From Nitrospinae bacterium bin107 (lineage in GTDB: Bacteria > UBA8248): a stretch of 64,000 nt of DNA. Under the pieces are notes generated by a model. It worked only from the letters and a program-made list of their open reading frames with translations. It did not search any database and had not been told where the DNA came from. The stretch is from the NCBI GenBank assembly GCA_002238965.1, contig MPNJ01000006.1, forward strand, positions 1 to 64,000, in the 5' to 3' direction. Shown here piece by piece: positions 37,128 to 45,186 of this stretch (within the stretch, counting starts at the first letter, position 1; each line of letters opens with the position of its first letter). The position numbers and the translations under genes were made by a program.

Positions 37128-38316
37128 CTCCGTTCACTCCTCCTTTTATGTCTTTGCGCGACACGATGTGGGCCCCGATGCTCTCGCCCACGCGGGCGGC
37201 CGCCGTCTTCTCGGCGTCCCTCATCAGGTGCGCGTAACGCGTCGTGGTCGACACCTTCGAGTGACCGAGCAGCCTGCCGATCGCGGGCAGACCCTCGCCC
37301 AGCGCCAGGGCGCGGCTGGCATACGAGTGTCGCAGGTCATGAATCCGCACGTCACCGAGCCCGGCACGCGCCCGGATAGGCTCCCAGTAGTGGTAGAGGT
37401 TCGACAGGCGACTCCCTGCCTTCTGTCCCGCGATCACCCACGGGTTCTCAGGCGAGCGGGGGATGCCGTCCAGCACCTCCAGCACGGGCGTCGTCAGGGG
37501 AACCATGCGCGGGCCCGTCTTTGCGTCGCGCAACCTCAACTCGCCGGCCGTGCGGTCCACGTCCTCCCAGCGCAGCCCGAGTATCTCGCCCCTCCGGCAC
37601 CCGGTCAGGATCAACAACCTGATCGCCGCGAGCGCGGGCGGCCAGGTCGTCCCCTCCGCGTCCTTGAGCGCGCGGCCCAGACGACGGAACTCCTCATCGC
37701 TCAAGAACCGCTCGCGGGGACGCGTCCTGTAGCGTCTCAACCCTCGGCACGGGTTGCGTCCGGGCGGAGTCAGTTCCCACGCCCCGGCCAGCGAGAACAT
37801 CTCGGACAGAAGGTCCACAGCCGCGTTCGCCCGGATGGGCGTGCTCCGGAGCCGGTGGTGCAGCGCCGAGACTTCCCCCCGCCCAACCGCAGCCGCCGGC
37901 ATTCCTCCCAGCGCCGGCAGAATGTGTCCCTCGAGCACGGAGCGGTACCCCGCCGCGGTGCCCGGCTTGCAGTGCACGCCGACGTGGACCCGCATGAAGC
38001 GCTCGGCCAGGCCGGCTACCGTGAGTTCCGCCACGGGTGGCCTTGGCTCAAGGTCCTCGCCCCGCTTGATCCGGTCGATGACGAGGGCCGCGCGCCTCCT
38101 CGCCTCATCCGCCGGCATCTCGCCGTGCCGGCCCAGGGTGACCCTCTTCGGCCCTCCCGGTCCACGGGACTGCACCACGTAGACCTTCCTGCCCGTGGCG
38201 TGGACCCGCACCCCGAAGCCGGCCAACTCCCGGTCCCAGAAGAGGGCGTCCCCCGCCTCGACGTTCAGCGCGTCGACCGTGCGCTTGGTAATCTTGAGTT
38301 CGCTTCTTCTGGGCAT
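37120..38316 (-). CDS. P4-type tyrosine recombinase (first of tandem pair)
   Basis: A 398-residue integrase, related to but diverged from the downstream copy: arm-binding domain (ITKRTVDALNVEAGDALFWDRELAGFGVRV), Arg (TGCRRGEI), Lys (RDAKTGPR), HDLRHSYAS, LLGHSKVSTT and Tyr (TRYAHLM). GGGAGG lies just before ATG 38316. The C-terminus has a short Lys/Gly-rich tail. Facing AT-rich DNA with short repeats (38340-38470), it probably defines the right end of the element. Two co-expressed recombinases could form a heteromeric integrase or reflect two accreted elements. Confidence 0.88.
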   Translation of the reverse strand: MPRRSELKITKRTVDALNVEAGDALFWDRELAGFGVRVHATGRKVYVVQSRGPGGPKRVTLGRHGEMPADEARRRAALVIDRIKRGEDLEPRPPVAELTVAGLAERFMRVHVGVHCKPGTAAGYRSVLEGHILPALGGMPAAAVGRGEVSALHHRLRSTPIRANAAVDLLSEMFSLAGAWELTPPGRNPCRGLRRYRTRPRERFLSDEEFRRLGRALKDAEGTTWPPALAAIRLLILTGCRRGEILGLRWEDVDRTAGELRLRDAKTGPRMVPLTTPVLEVLDGIPRSPENPWVIAGQKAGSRLSNLYHYWEPIRARAGLGDVRIHDLRHSYASRALALGEGLPAIGRLLGHSKVSTTTRYAHLMRDAEKTAAARVGESIGAHIVSRKDIKGGVNGGG

Positions 38317-38876
38317 GGTCCCTCCCGGTGAAACATGTAATCATAACGCATACGTAATGCATCAATACGGGACGCATTAAAGCATAAGTATGGCGAAAAT
38401 ACAAGAGGGAACTGAAGCGATAGTATGATAAATAACTTAATATAATCAAATAGTTATAGTGTAATGAGGCGTTCATTCGTGCGACTGACAAATAGACGGA
38501 TTAATTACAATGTCATTGCTCCTTTCTCAGTCGCGTTTTACCTTCGGCGGCTACTCAGGGTGAGGTCGATTCGGTATCCAAAAATGACGAGGGTTACGCG
38601 CTCGCTAGCAGAACCGGGTTTTTCAACAACCCCTTGAGGGTCGGGCCGACCCACTCCCCACTTGGTCGGGATGTCAATACTCGTGTAGGTAGCACTCCCT
38701 TCTTGGGAGCGCTACATATTATGCAACCCGCATAGTGAAGACGAAAAGGCAGGGCCGCATAATATGCGGCCCCTACAAAACCGCCTCCTCCCTAGTCGCG
38801 TAAAACACTCGTTTATCAGGACTTTTTCAACAACCCCTCCTCGGTCGTCAAACGCTCCCTCATCAGTCGCGTTAGA
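38317..38876. other. AT-rich recombinase control region and repeat-rich junction
   Basis: Bases 38340-38480 are AT-rich and hold short variants of GCATxx (AACGCATACG, TAATGCATCA, GACGCATTAA, AAGCATAAGT) spaced about 11-16 bp apart. These could be integrase arm-binding sites or operators as well as the promoter. After about 38510 the DNA resembles the host chromosome and carries dispersed repeats. There is no tRNA gene and no supported CDS. Confidence 0.4.
38616..38840. repeat. Two same-orientation copies of the IS-terminus repeat with a hairpin between
   Basis: TTTTTCAACAACCCCT occurs at about 38619-38634 and again at about 38822-38837, matching the right terminus of the IS at 53112-54625. 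Between them, GTAGGTAGCACTCCC-TTCTT-GGGAGCGCTAC (about 38684-38714) forms a hairpin repeated almost exactly at 49301-49331. Because both termini point the same way this is not a clean mobile unit, but more likely nested or decayed copies. Confidence 0.55.
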
Positions 38877-39236
38877 CTACTCGCTCAGTACCTTGTCGGC
38901 CCATTCGACCAGGGCCACCAGGTCCGGCGGCGTTACGAAACGCGCGTTCTTGCCTTCCAGGTCATCGTCTTGGACCGCACGGGCCCGCGCGCACGCCGTT
39001 CATATGTTGACGGGAATCCCGTGCTCAACAGTCTGCGCGAACGTCTCCCTGAGAGGCGGCCAGCCGACGGGCGTCACCGCGTTCATCACCTCGTCTTTCA
39101 TCAGGTTCGCAGCCTCGCCCAGCAGAAACAGCCGCACCTCGTGGCCGGCTTCCGCAAAGGCGTTCGCGTGCAGAAAGGCGAAGGACGCCTTGGTCGATTC
39201 GTCCGACCCCCAGGGGCTTTTTATGAGGACTTTCAT
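38877..39236 (-). CDS. DsrE-family protein with in-frame TGA at a CxxC position (selenocysteine candidate or pseudogene)
   Basis: Read through one TGA (39000-39002), this frame encodes 119 residues, the normal size of DsrE/peroxiredoxin-like proteins: MKVLIKSPWGSDES, HANAFAEAGHEVRLFLLGEA, HGIPVNI-[TGA]-TACARARAVQDDDLEG, LVALVEWADKVLSE. DsrE proteins carry sulfane sulfur on conserved cysteines; here the TGA occupies the first Cys of a CxxC motif (family pattern V-C-x-x-C-x-K/R-A-R). A short stem with loop GGCC can form 9-24 nt after the TGA, roughly where bacterial SECIS hairpins lie. No other frame damage is seen. The ribosome site AAGGAG precedes ATG 39236. The alternative is a simple nonsense mutation; no sel genes are in the window. 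Confidence 0.6.
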
Positions 39237-39411
39237 GATGGCAACTTCTCCTTGTCAAAATTGACCCGCGCATTTTCCATTATCACGTCATTATTCGAAT
39301 ATCACAAAATCAGCTTCGAGAACGCAGGTAACGCTTTCCGTTGCGTTTCAGCAACAAAAACCACATAATCCGGTACCGTCTAAATTCTCCATATCAGGAA
39401 GGCCACAATAT

Positions 39412-40104
39412 ATGAATCAGACGCAATCTTCCGGTTCTGATGGGGAAAATGACATCAAGCTAATCGAGTTGTCCGTCGTACTGGTGGCGAATTCCAACAA
39501 TCCATCCATCATCAACCCCGACTTCCTGCGCTATAACAAAATCGTGGACGACAGCTATGAGGTCCAAGACTCACCCATTTCCACACCGGCATTTTCCCAG
39601 GTAGGGTTCAAGAACGGCATAGCCGTGGCTTCTACTCCAGATCGTGTCATTTTCAAGCAATCTGGAATTTTGGACAGAGAGAATGTCGTTTCTCCTGAAG
39701 TGGCGAAACGCTACTTAGAATGCGTTCCCCATGTGCCCTACCGCGCTATCGGCATAAACCCGAAGGGATTTCGGAGCGCGGCCGGGGAAGAGCCAACTCC
39801 TGTTTCAGATATGTTGCGCGGCAACGGATTATGGACATCATTCGAGGACGTTACTCCAGAAGTACAATTAAAAGCTATTTACCGCTATAGCGAAAGGAAT
39901 ATCTCCTTGGATATTGCTCGAGCGGATGTAACGGAAAATGGCAAAAAAACATTCGGAACACTATATCAAGCGAATATCCATCGTGAACTTACGGAAACGG
40001 ATACAGAATCTCGCGTCACGCGTTTATCATCGGTTCTGGAATCGTGGAGTAGCGATCTGAAGGATTTTTACAATATGACGAGCAAGTACTTAGGGGAGGG
40101 ATGA
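39412..40104 (+). CDS. Uncharacterised protein A of a three-gene module
   Basis: A 230-residue soluble protein with a distinctive N-terminus: IKLIELSVVLVANSNNPSII, NPDFLRYNKIVDDSY, ISTPAFSQVGFKNGIAVAST and PHVPYRAIGINPKGF. I recall similar sequences in cyanobacteria and scattered proteobacteria, all uncharacterised. It starts the plus-strand module and its stop overlaps the next start (GATGATG). The Asn-Pro-rich N-terminal strand pattern suggests a beta-rich fold like TIGR04255-type proteins, but this is only a resemblance. Confidence 0.6.
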   Translation: MNQTQSSGSDGENDIKLIELSVVLVANSNNPSIINPDFLRYNKIVDDSYEVQDSPISTPAFSQVGFKNGIAVASTPDRVIFKQSGILDRENVVSPEVAKRYLECVPHVPYRAIGINPKGFRSAAGEEPTPVSDMLRGNGLWTSFEDVTPEVQLKAIYRYSERNISLDIARADVTENGKKTFGTLYQANIHRELTETDTESRVTRLSSVLESWSSDLKDFYNMTSKYLGEG

Positions 40105-40805
40105 TGTCCATTGCAACGGGGCCGGAGCCAATACCGAATTCAGAGACGGCAGCCGATATGGAGCAACTCATAGCCGATTTTGAAAATCGGTATCCTCTTC
40201 CGAATCTAGGCGTGAGGTCGGCTCAGAGGACACAAGTAGTCGGTAGTCCTAAGTCCAGTTCTTTGAGTTGGCATTCACCAGTTCGATATGCGCGCTTCTC
40301 GGATTCCTTACAACTAGAAGTACAACCCGGAGAGATTTTATCTCATCTGATATCATCATCTTCTAAGGGTCAACCGAATCCGAGTCTTTCCCCACTTGAT
40401 TGGGAATTGATCGGTGAGTTTATAGCGCATGGAGCAGAAAACTTCCCCATAAATCTTGCCGAAGCGCTGAGCGATCTCGAAGAAGTCGTCGTCGAAGCAG
40501 AAGAAGAAGGCTTTCCAATGCCGCAAAAAATTTCACTTGAAAATTCGAAACGACTCCTGATGGAAATGTACGCCATATCTCCACGCCGCTACGAGGTGTA
40601 TCCCATGCCGGATGGCGAGGTCGCCATTGATGCGCCTGATGGCCGAGGAAGTTCCGTGCTGCTCTTGTGCGATTCGGACGGCGGCGCATTGTGTCTGGCC
40701 AATATGAAGGGCAAGCATCGCCGCGCCCGGTATTCCACCACCGAAACGCTTCCCGACGGATTCATACGTGAAGCCATGGCCGAGCTTGAACGTCAGAACA
40801 ATTGA
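40101..40805 (+). CDS. Uncharacterised protein B of the three-gene module
   Basis: A 234-residue protein. The N-terminal half is low-complexity and polar, with LSWHSPVRYARFSDSLQLEV, and a middle helical acidic segment (LSDLEEVVVEAEEEGFPMP) follows. The C-terminal ~75 residues are compact and look conserved: PRRYEVYPMPDGEVAIDAP, SVLLLCDSDGGALCLANMKG, KHRRARYSTTETLPDGFIRE. It overlaps gene A by 4 bp and is followed within 8 bp by gene C, indicating one operon. No function was recognised. Confidence 0.6.
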   Translation: MMSIATGPEPIPNSETAADMEQLIADFENRYPLPNLGVRSAQRTQVVGSPKSSSLSWHSPVRYARFSDSLQLEVQPGEILSHLISSSSKGQPNPSLSPLDWELIGEFIAHGAENFPINLAEALSDLEEVVVEAEEEGFPMPQKISLENSKRLLMEMYAISPRRYEVYPMPDGEVAIDAPDGRGSSVLLLCDSDGGALCLANMKGKHRRARYSTTETLPDGFIREAMAELERQNN

Positions 40806-40810
40806 ATCCG

Positions 40811-41239
40811 GTGAAAGCGCCCGAGAACATCGCGCAAGATGAAGAACTCGGCCGTGGCGTATTCTCAAGACGAAGAGCGAGACGTGCAAGACGATCAAGA
40901 GTCCCAGCGGATATATTTTTGGAAAAAGAAGGAGAACCCAAGCTTTCCGTTGACAGGTTGAGCTTGGCGCCGGTGGATGAAGCCGTCGAGATAGCGGAGG
41001 AAGTAGCCTCGAATCGCCCCAACGCTACTTTCTGCGGGTGGGCTGTCCTCACCGCCTCCAGCGCGCGGGAAAATGGGCGGGAAACAGTTGCTTCACCAAT
41101 AGAAAATAACTCTTATCACGCCGATATCGTATTACCTGAGGTTGCAGTTGAAGACCGAGAGGAACAAATAAGGCACGCGCTGGAACTGGCGGATGCTTCG
41201 CGCTGGCGAGAACGGCCAGACTCCTCCCAGAACACTTGA
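40811..41239 (+). CDS. Uncharacterised protein C of the three-gene module
   Basis: A 142-residue protein from GTG 40811; a TTG at 40802 overlapping the previous stop is an alternative. It has a strongly basic N-terminal patch (FSRRRARRARRSRVPADIFL), then LSVDRLSLAPVDEAVEIAEE, a likely core strand ATFCGWAVLT, and a C-terminal YHADIVLPEV...REEQIRHALELADAS. The arrangement R-rich - LSVDRLS - GWAV - YHADI - WRERP is one I have seen in small uncharacterised bacterial proteins next to ImmA/IrrE genes. It ends 30 bp from the convergent HTH-ImmA gene. Confidence 0.6.
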   Translation: MKAPENIAQDEELGRGVFSRRRARRARRSRVPADIFLEKEGEPKLSVDRLSLAPVDEAVEIAEEVASNRPNATFCGWAVLTASSARENGRETVASPIENNSYHADIVLPEVAVEDREEQIRHALELADASRWRERPDSSQNT

Positions 41240-41269
41240 ATCCCGCTCGCACACCATCACCACCTTCGA

Positions 41270-42367
41270 TCAGCTACCAGCCTTGACCCATTCGAGTCGC
41301 CGCTTGAGCTTATTCAGAGGATGCCCCCAGGGCAGACGGCCTTCATACTGAAGCCTGCCGACCACGACCCCCGGGGCGATGCCCTGCTCCTCCGCGAATC
41401 GGGATAACATTCGGACACTTTTCGGGCCGGCTTCGACAAATATCTCCCAGGCCTCGCTCGGGATCAGGAAATCCGCAGCCCACCGGTTCGCTTCCGCTTC
41501 ACGCTCATCGGCGCCGTTTTCCTTCGAATCGATAAAAACATCTTTCTTGCTGTGCAACAGGATGTGCGCGGCTTCGTGGAACAATGTGAACCAGAGATGA
41601 TCGTCCGTCTTGTGGCGCGCGCTCAAGGCGATCACCGCCTTCTGGCTCGACAGCCACCATGCGGCACCGCTGATGGCGGCCTTCGGCAAGGGAGGAACCA
41701 AGGCCAGGACGACACCCGATTCGTTACAGAGATCACCCGCCTTGCGGATCGCTTCGCCGAACGGCTCGCGCGAGAGCTTACGGATTTCCCCGAGAGATTT
41801 TTTGAAGCGAGCCGCGTTAAACTCCGCGCAAGTTTGCTTTTCGGCTTCAAGCTCGCTCAGTCTCCTCCAAGTCGCCAGAGCGCATTCGTCGCTCTCGAAG
41901 CTCGGAGAATGCCGGTAGTTGACGCTCGCCGCTCCATATTTGACGGACCAGGCTTCGACCGAGCCGACGCCGAAAAAGGCGAGCAGCCCCGACACCGCAG
42001 CGGCGCTCGAGGATGTCTTATCCATCACCCCGTGCTTGACCAGAAAATTCACGGGAAAGCGCTTCGCCCACGATGTGGATTTTTCCGCTTGCCTTCTTTC
42101 GACTTCCTGCGCACGGTGAAGCTTGTAGTCGGACTCCAGCCCAAGCCAGATATGGGCGGCGACTCCCGTTACCTTCTCGAATTGAAGGGCCGTCTCCGGT
42201 TCCACAGGAGCCTTTCCCGCGACAATCTCGCTGATGAGTTTGGGTGAGCGACCGCACCGGCGGGCGAAGTCCGCATACGACATGTCATGCGCTTCCAGGC
42301 GTTCCGCGAGCATCGTTCCGGGCGCGACTGCGTAGTCCGGTTGGTACGCATTGGCTGGTCCGATCAT
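41270..42367 (-). CDS. HTH-ImmA/IrrE fusion protein (HigA-type HTH plus zinc protease)
   Basis: A 365-residue protein. The N-terminal HTH is of HigA type (APGTMLAERLEAHDMSYADFARRCGRSPKLISEIVAGKAPVEPETALQFEKV). A ~100-residue linker follows, then an ImmA/IrrE zinc protease: HExxH in LFHEAAHILLH (His264, Glu265, His268) and the third ligand Glu292 in EREAEANRWAADFLIP. ATG 42367 has GAGGAGG at 9 nt. Such fusions act as self-contained repressor-protease switches. It converges on the uncharacterised three-gene module and lies divergent to the TAXI operon, so it may control one or both. Confidence 0.82.
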   Translation of the reverse strand: MIGPANAYQPDYAVAPGTMLAERLEAHDMSYADFARRCGRSPKLISEIVAGKAPVEPETALQFEKVTGVAAHIWLGLESDYKLHRAQEVERRQAEKSTSWAKRFPVNFLVKHGVMDKTSSSAAAVSGLLAFFGVGSVEAWSVKYGAASVNYRHSPSFESDECALATWRRLSELEAEKQTCAEFNAARFKKSLGEIRKLSREPFGEAIRKAGDLCNESGVVLALVPPLPKAAISGAAWWLSSQKAVIALSARHKTDDHLWFTLFHEAAHILLHSKKDVFIDSKENGADEREAEANRWAADFLIPSEAWEIFVEAGPKSVRMLSRFAEEQGIAPGVVVGRLQYEGRLPWGHPLNKLKRRLEWVKAGS

Positions 42368-42465
42368 GTTTTCAACCTCCTCAATGATTTGATGAATCAC
42401 CGTTTTATGCCTGTCACATTCACTCAGAGAACCTTCACGATGTTCGGCTGTTTTTATTCGCCCGA

Positions 42466-42494
42466 TTGACCCGCCATATTCCCGGTGATACATT
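42466..42494 (+). promoter_or_regulatory. Sigma-70-type promoter for the TAXI/TRAP operon
   Basis: TTGACC (42466-42471) and TACATT (42489-42494) are separated by 17 bp, close to consensus. The predicted start near 42501 leaves a leader of about 320 nt before the TAXI gene, which contains a small ORF and a hairpin. Confidence 0.45.
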
Positions 42495-42576
42495 AACCGC
42501 ATCTCATATCATCATACTTTTGACCACGCCATCATTGATCCATCCGCGATTTGCGAACCACGAAAAGGGGTTCTCG

Positions 42577-42816
42577 ATGGAAGCGGTATATGCGTGGTTC
42601 TTCCCGGCGCCTCGAGCCGGTGACGACAGCAAATCCGATTACAAAGCAACCGAGCGGAAAACCGCCACCGGAGATCTTCCCAAGGGAAGAGTTTTCGGTT
42701 TCCCGTTGCGCCTTCGCTTCTCCGGCGTGTCGGAATGCGCATCCGGGAAGCCCAGCAACTACACGAAAGGCGCCGATGCGCTTTTCTTTTTCAGAACCCA
42801 GAGACAGGGGAGGTAA
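42577..42816 (+). CDS. Possible leader ORF, 79 aa
   Basis: A plus-strand frame with a fair ribosome site (AAAAGGGG, 6 nt before ATG 42577) that ends 3 bp before the TAXI start. The product (MEAVYAWFFPAPRAGDD...) has no recognised family. Near its end, AAGGCGC-CGAT-GCGCTTT followed by a T-rich run (about 42768-42796) could form a terminator-like hairpin, so this stretch may be a regulatory leader rather than a protein gene. Confidence 0.3.
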   Translation: MEAVYAWFFPAPRAGDDSKSDYKATERKTATGDLPKGRVFGFPLRLRFSGVSECASGKPSNYTKGADALFFFRTQRQGR

Positions 42817-42819
42817 GCT

Positions 42820-43857
42820 ATGTGGCGTAATCGAAGCAACGGAAAGCGTCTCGCTGATAACCGAACCGTGAGAAGTTGTGGATGGCTCCTGGCGGCGGCG
42901 ATATTCGGCTTCGTCGCTGTTCTATCGACCCCCGTATTCGCCATGGACAAGCAGCTTACCTTCATGTCGGGCGGTGCGAAGGGCTCCTGGTACCGCTACC
43001 TGACCGCGATGAGCGAATGCATGCGGAAAAACAGCGACATCAAGGTCACCGTCGTACCGACCTCGGGCGGCATGGAAGCGTTCCGGAAGCTCCAGGGAGG
43101 CAAGGCCGACGTGGGGTTCACCTTCCAGACCGTGGCCTTTCCGGCCTGGCAGGGGAAGGGAAGCTGGAAGGGGAAGAAGCTCCGGGAACTGCGCGCGGTC
43201 GGCTTTGGAATTTCCTCTTCGATATTCCACTTCGTCGTTCTGAAAAGCTCCGGCATCAAGAAACTGGCCGATTTGAGCGGGAAGAAGTTTTCGCCGTGCC
43301 CCATCGGCACCACCTGCTACGCATCCGTCGGCTCCTTTCTCAAGCACATCGGCTTGTACAAGAAGATCAAGGTCAGCAACCTCTCCCACGGCGAGCAGGT
43401 CAGCTACCTGAAGGACGGCAAGATCGACGGCTACGCCCTGCAGGGCGGTCTCCCGAACCCCTCGGTCACGGAGGCGGCCCTGACCCGCCCCGTCCGGCTG
43501 ATCAGCGTCGATCAGGGGGTGGATTTCAGCGGATTCCTGAAGGAGTTCCCCGGCTTCGAGCCCACGACGATTCCGAAAGGGACCTACAAGGGAGTGGACT
43601 ATGACGTGTCCACCATGGGCCTGAGCGGTGTTCTGGTGGCGAACAAGAACACCTCCCCGGACTTGATTTACCAGATGACGAAGACGCTCTGGGGCAAATC
43701 CTGCGTCGGTTACCTGACCAAGAACAACCGCGGGCTGGCCGGCATGAAGAAAGCCAATCCGACCGAAGGGCTGGTGATTCCGGTTCACCCGGGAGCCGCC
43801 CGGTACTGGAAGGAAAAAGGGATCAAGAACATGGCGCCTGCCGAGGGCTCGATGTAA
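42820..43857 (+). CDS. TAXI-family TRAP transporter substrate-binding protein
   Basis: A 345-residue periplasmic receptor. An N-terminal signal peptide (VRSCGWLLAAAIFGFVAVLSTPVFA) precedes the TAXI core: TFMSGGAKGSWYRYLTAMSE, VVPTSGGMEAFRKLQGGKADVGF, and ISSSIFHFVVLKSSGIKKLADL. GGGGAGG precedes ATG 42820. It should hand a carboxylate or related ligand to the fused TRAP permease encoded at 45187-47136, in the same operon. The substrate cannot be read from the sequence; neighbouring hydantoinase genes suggest a cyclic amide or an N-carbamoyl or amino acid-like compound. Confidence 0.88.
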   Translation: MWRNRSNGKRLADNRTVRSCGWLLAAAIFGFVAVLSTPVFAMDKQLTFMSGGAKGSWYRYLTAMSECMRKNSDIKVTVVPTSGGMEAFRKLQGGKADVGFTFQTVAFPAWQGKGSWKGKKLRELRAVGFGISSSIFHFVVLKSSGIKKLADLSGKKFSPCPIGTTCYASVGSFLKHIGLYKKIKVSNLSHGEQVSYLKDGKIDGYALQGGLPNPSVTEAALTRPVRLISVDQGVDFSGFLKEFPGFEPTTIPKGTYKGVDYDVSTMGLSGVLVANKNTSPDLIYQMTKTLWGKSCVGYLTKNNRGLAGMKKANPTEGLVIPVHPGAARYWKEKGIKNMAPAEGSM

Positions 43858-44027
43858 TTCAGGCGGATGAATTTTCGTATATCTCCCCGGAGGCGCGGAG
43901 TCCGGGCGGCCTTGCATGTTCATTAGCGCGTGTCCTGATTCCGCCTCCTGCGGGGGGAAACCGGCGAAGGGCATGACTGGGGATTTCCCGATCTCCTGCG
44001 AGATCGAAAAGGGCGGAGCCGTGTGCG

Positions 44028-45122
44028 ATGAGTTATGAGCGAAAGACACTCGGGGTCGCCGTCATCGGCGCGGGGCGCATGGGGACCCATCGCGCCCGGA
44101 TGGCGTCCAAACACCCCGCGGTCCGGTTCCTGGCCATTTCCGATCTGGACCCCGCCCGGGCCGAGGCGCTGGGCGAGGAGGTGGGGGCACATTTCACCAC
44201 AGGCGACAACGAGGAGGCGATAAACCACCCCGACGTCACCGCCGTCATCGTATCCACCCCCGAACCCAGGCATGTCGAGCCGATTCTGCAGACCATCGAG
44301 CGCGGTAAACGCGTCGTGGTCGAGACGCCCCTGGCCTTGAGCCTGGATGATGCGGACAGGCTGATAGATGCTTCCGCGCGCAGCGGCGTGGAACTGCACG
44401 TGAACTACAGCAAGCGTTACTCGCGGCACTACTTCCTCGGCAAGGAGCAGGTCCAGGAGGGCCGGCTGGGGCGTCTCCTGGGCGGAACGGCCCGGGTGTA
44501 CAATTCGCGCGCGCAGGCCTTCGAGATACTGAAACGAACGGACGAGGTGACCCCGGTGGTCGACGTGCTGGTCTACTCGGTGGACATGATTTGCTGGCTC
44601 ATGGAGGGGATCCGCCCGGTGGAGGTTTTCGCCCGGGGCCACGGGGTCGTTTTCGAAGAGGCCGGCTACCCCGGGATCAACGATACGACCTGGGCGATTC
44701 TCACGTTCGAGGACGGAGCCGTCTTCAGCCTGGGAATCTGTTACGCCCTGCCCTACAAATATCCCACACTGGGGCAAGGCACCCGCCTGGAAGTCATCGG
44801 GAAGGAGGGGGTCCTGCTTTTTGACGAGGACAAGAAGGAGAACCTCCTCTATACGGAAAAGGGATATCCTCACGTCTACGTCCCCGACCACCACATCAAT
44901 ACCGCGTTCCTGGGAACCAACTCCGCGGGCGACTGGGCGCTCGACCATATGTTCGGACCCGTCGCCCACGAGACGCGCGCCTGGCTCGATTACCTTTCGA
45001 CGGGGAACCCCTGCCTGCACCCGACCGCGAAAGAGGCGCGGCAGACCCTGGAAATCACCCTCGCAATCGACGAATCCGCCCGGACCGGACGGGCGATCGA
45101 GCTGCCCTCGAGAGTCATCTGA
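44028..45122 (+). CDS. Gfo/Idh/MocA family oxidoreductase
   Basis: A 364-residue NAD(P)-dependent dehydrogenase. The N-terminal Rossmann motif is LGVAVIGAGRMGTHRARMASK; IVSTPEPRHVEPILQTIERGKRVVVETPLALSLDDA contains the family's E-x-P motif (usually EKP; here ETP), and the C-terminal alpha/beta domain includes LHVNYSKRYSRHYFLGKEQVQEGRLG. The lysine of the usual EKP is replaced by Thr, which may affect catalysis or reflect a subfamily. It lies between the TAXI and TRAP permease genes, suggesting oxidation of the imported substrate or of a sugar-like derivative. Confidence 0.82.
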   Translation: MSYERKTLGVAVIGAGRMGTHRARMASKHPAVRFLAISDLDPARAEALGEEVGAHFTTGDNEEAINHPDVTAVIVSTPEPRHVEPILQTIERGKRVVVETPLALSLDDADRLIDASARSGVELHVNYSKRYSRHYFLGKEQVQEGRLGRLLGGTARVYNSRAQAFEILKRTDEVTPVVDVLVYSVDMICWLMEGIRPVEVFARGHGVVFEEAGYPGINDTTWAILTFEDGAVFSLGICYALPYKYPTLGQGTRLEVIGKEGVLLFDEDKKENLLYTEKGYPHVYVPDHHINTAFLGTNSAGDWALDHMFGPVAHETRAWLDYLSTGNPCLHPTAKEARQTLEITLAIDESARTGRAIELPSRVI

Positions 45123-45186
45123 GAATCCCCCGCTCTGCATATGACGCCCCTGACGCCATACGAGGCATGCCCGAGGAACGCAGGGG

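Noticed and set aside
35711-38316. A RIT (recombinase-in-trio) element
   Set aside because: RIT elements carry three different recombinase subfamilies; here all copies are closely similar P4-type integrases and one is only a remnant.
38340-38470. A tRNA gene as integration target next to the recombinases
   Set aside because: No cloverleaf-compatible sequence or T-loop consensus (GGTTCGAATCC-like) was seen in the region.
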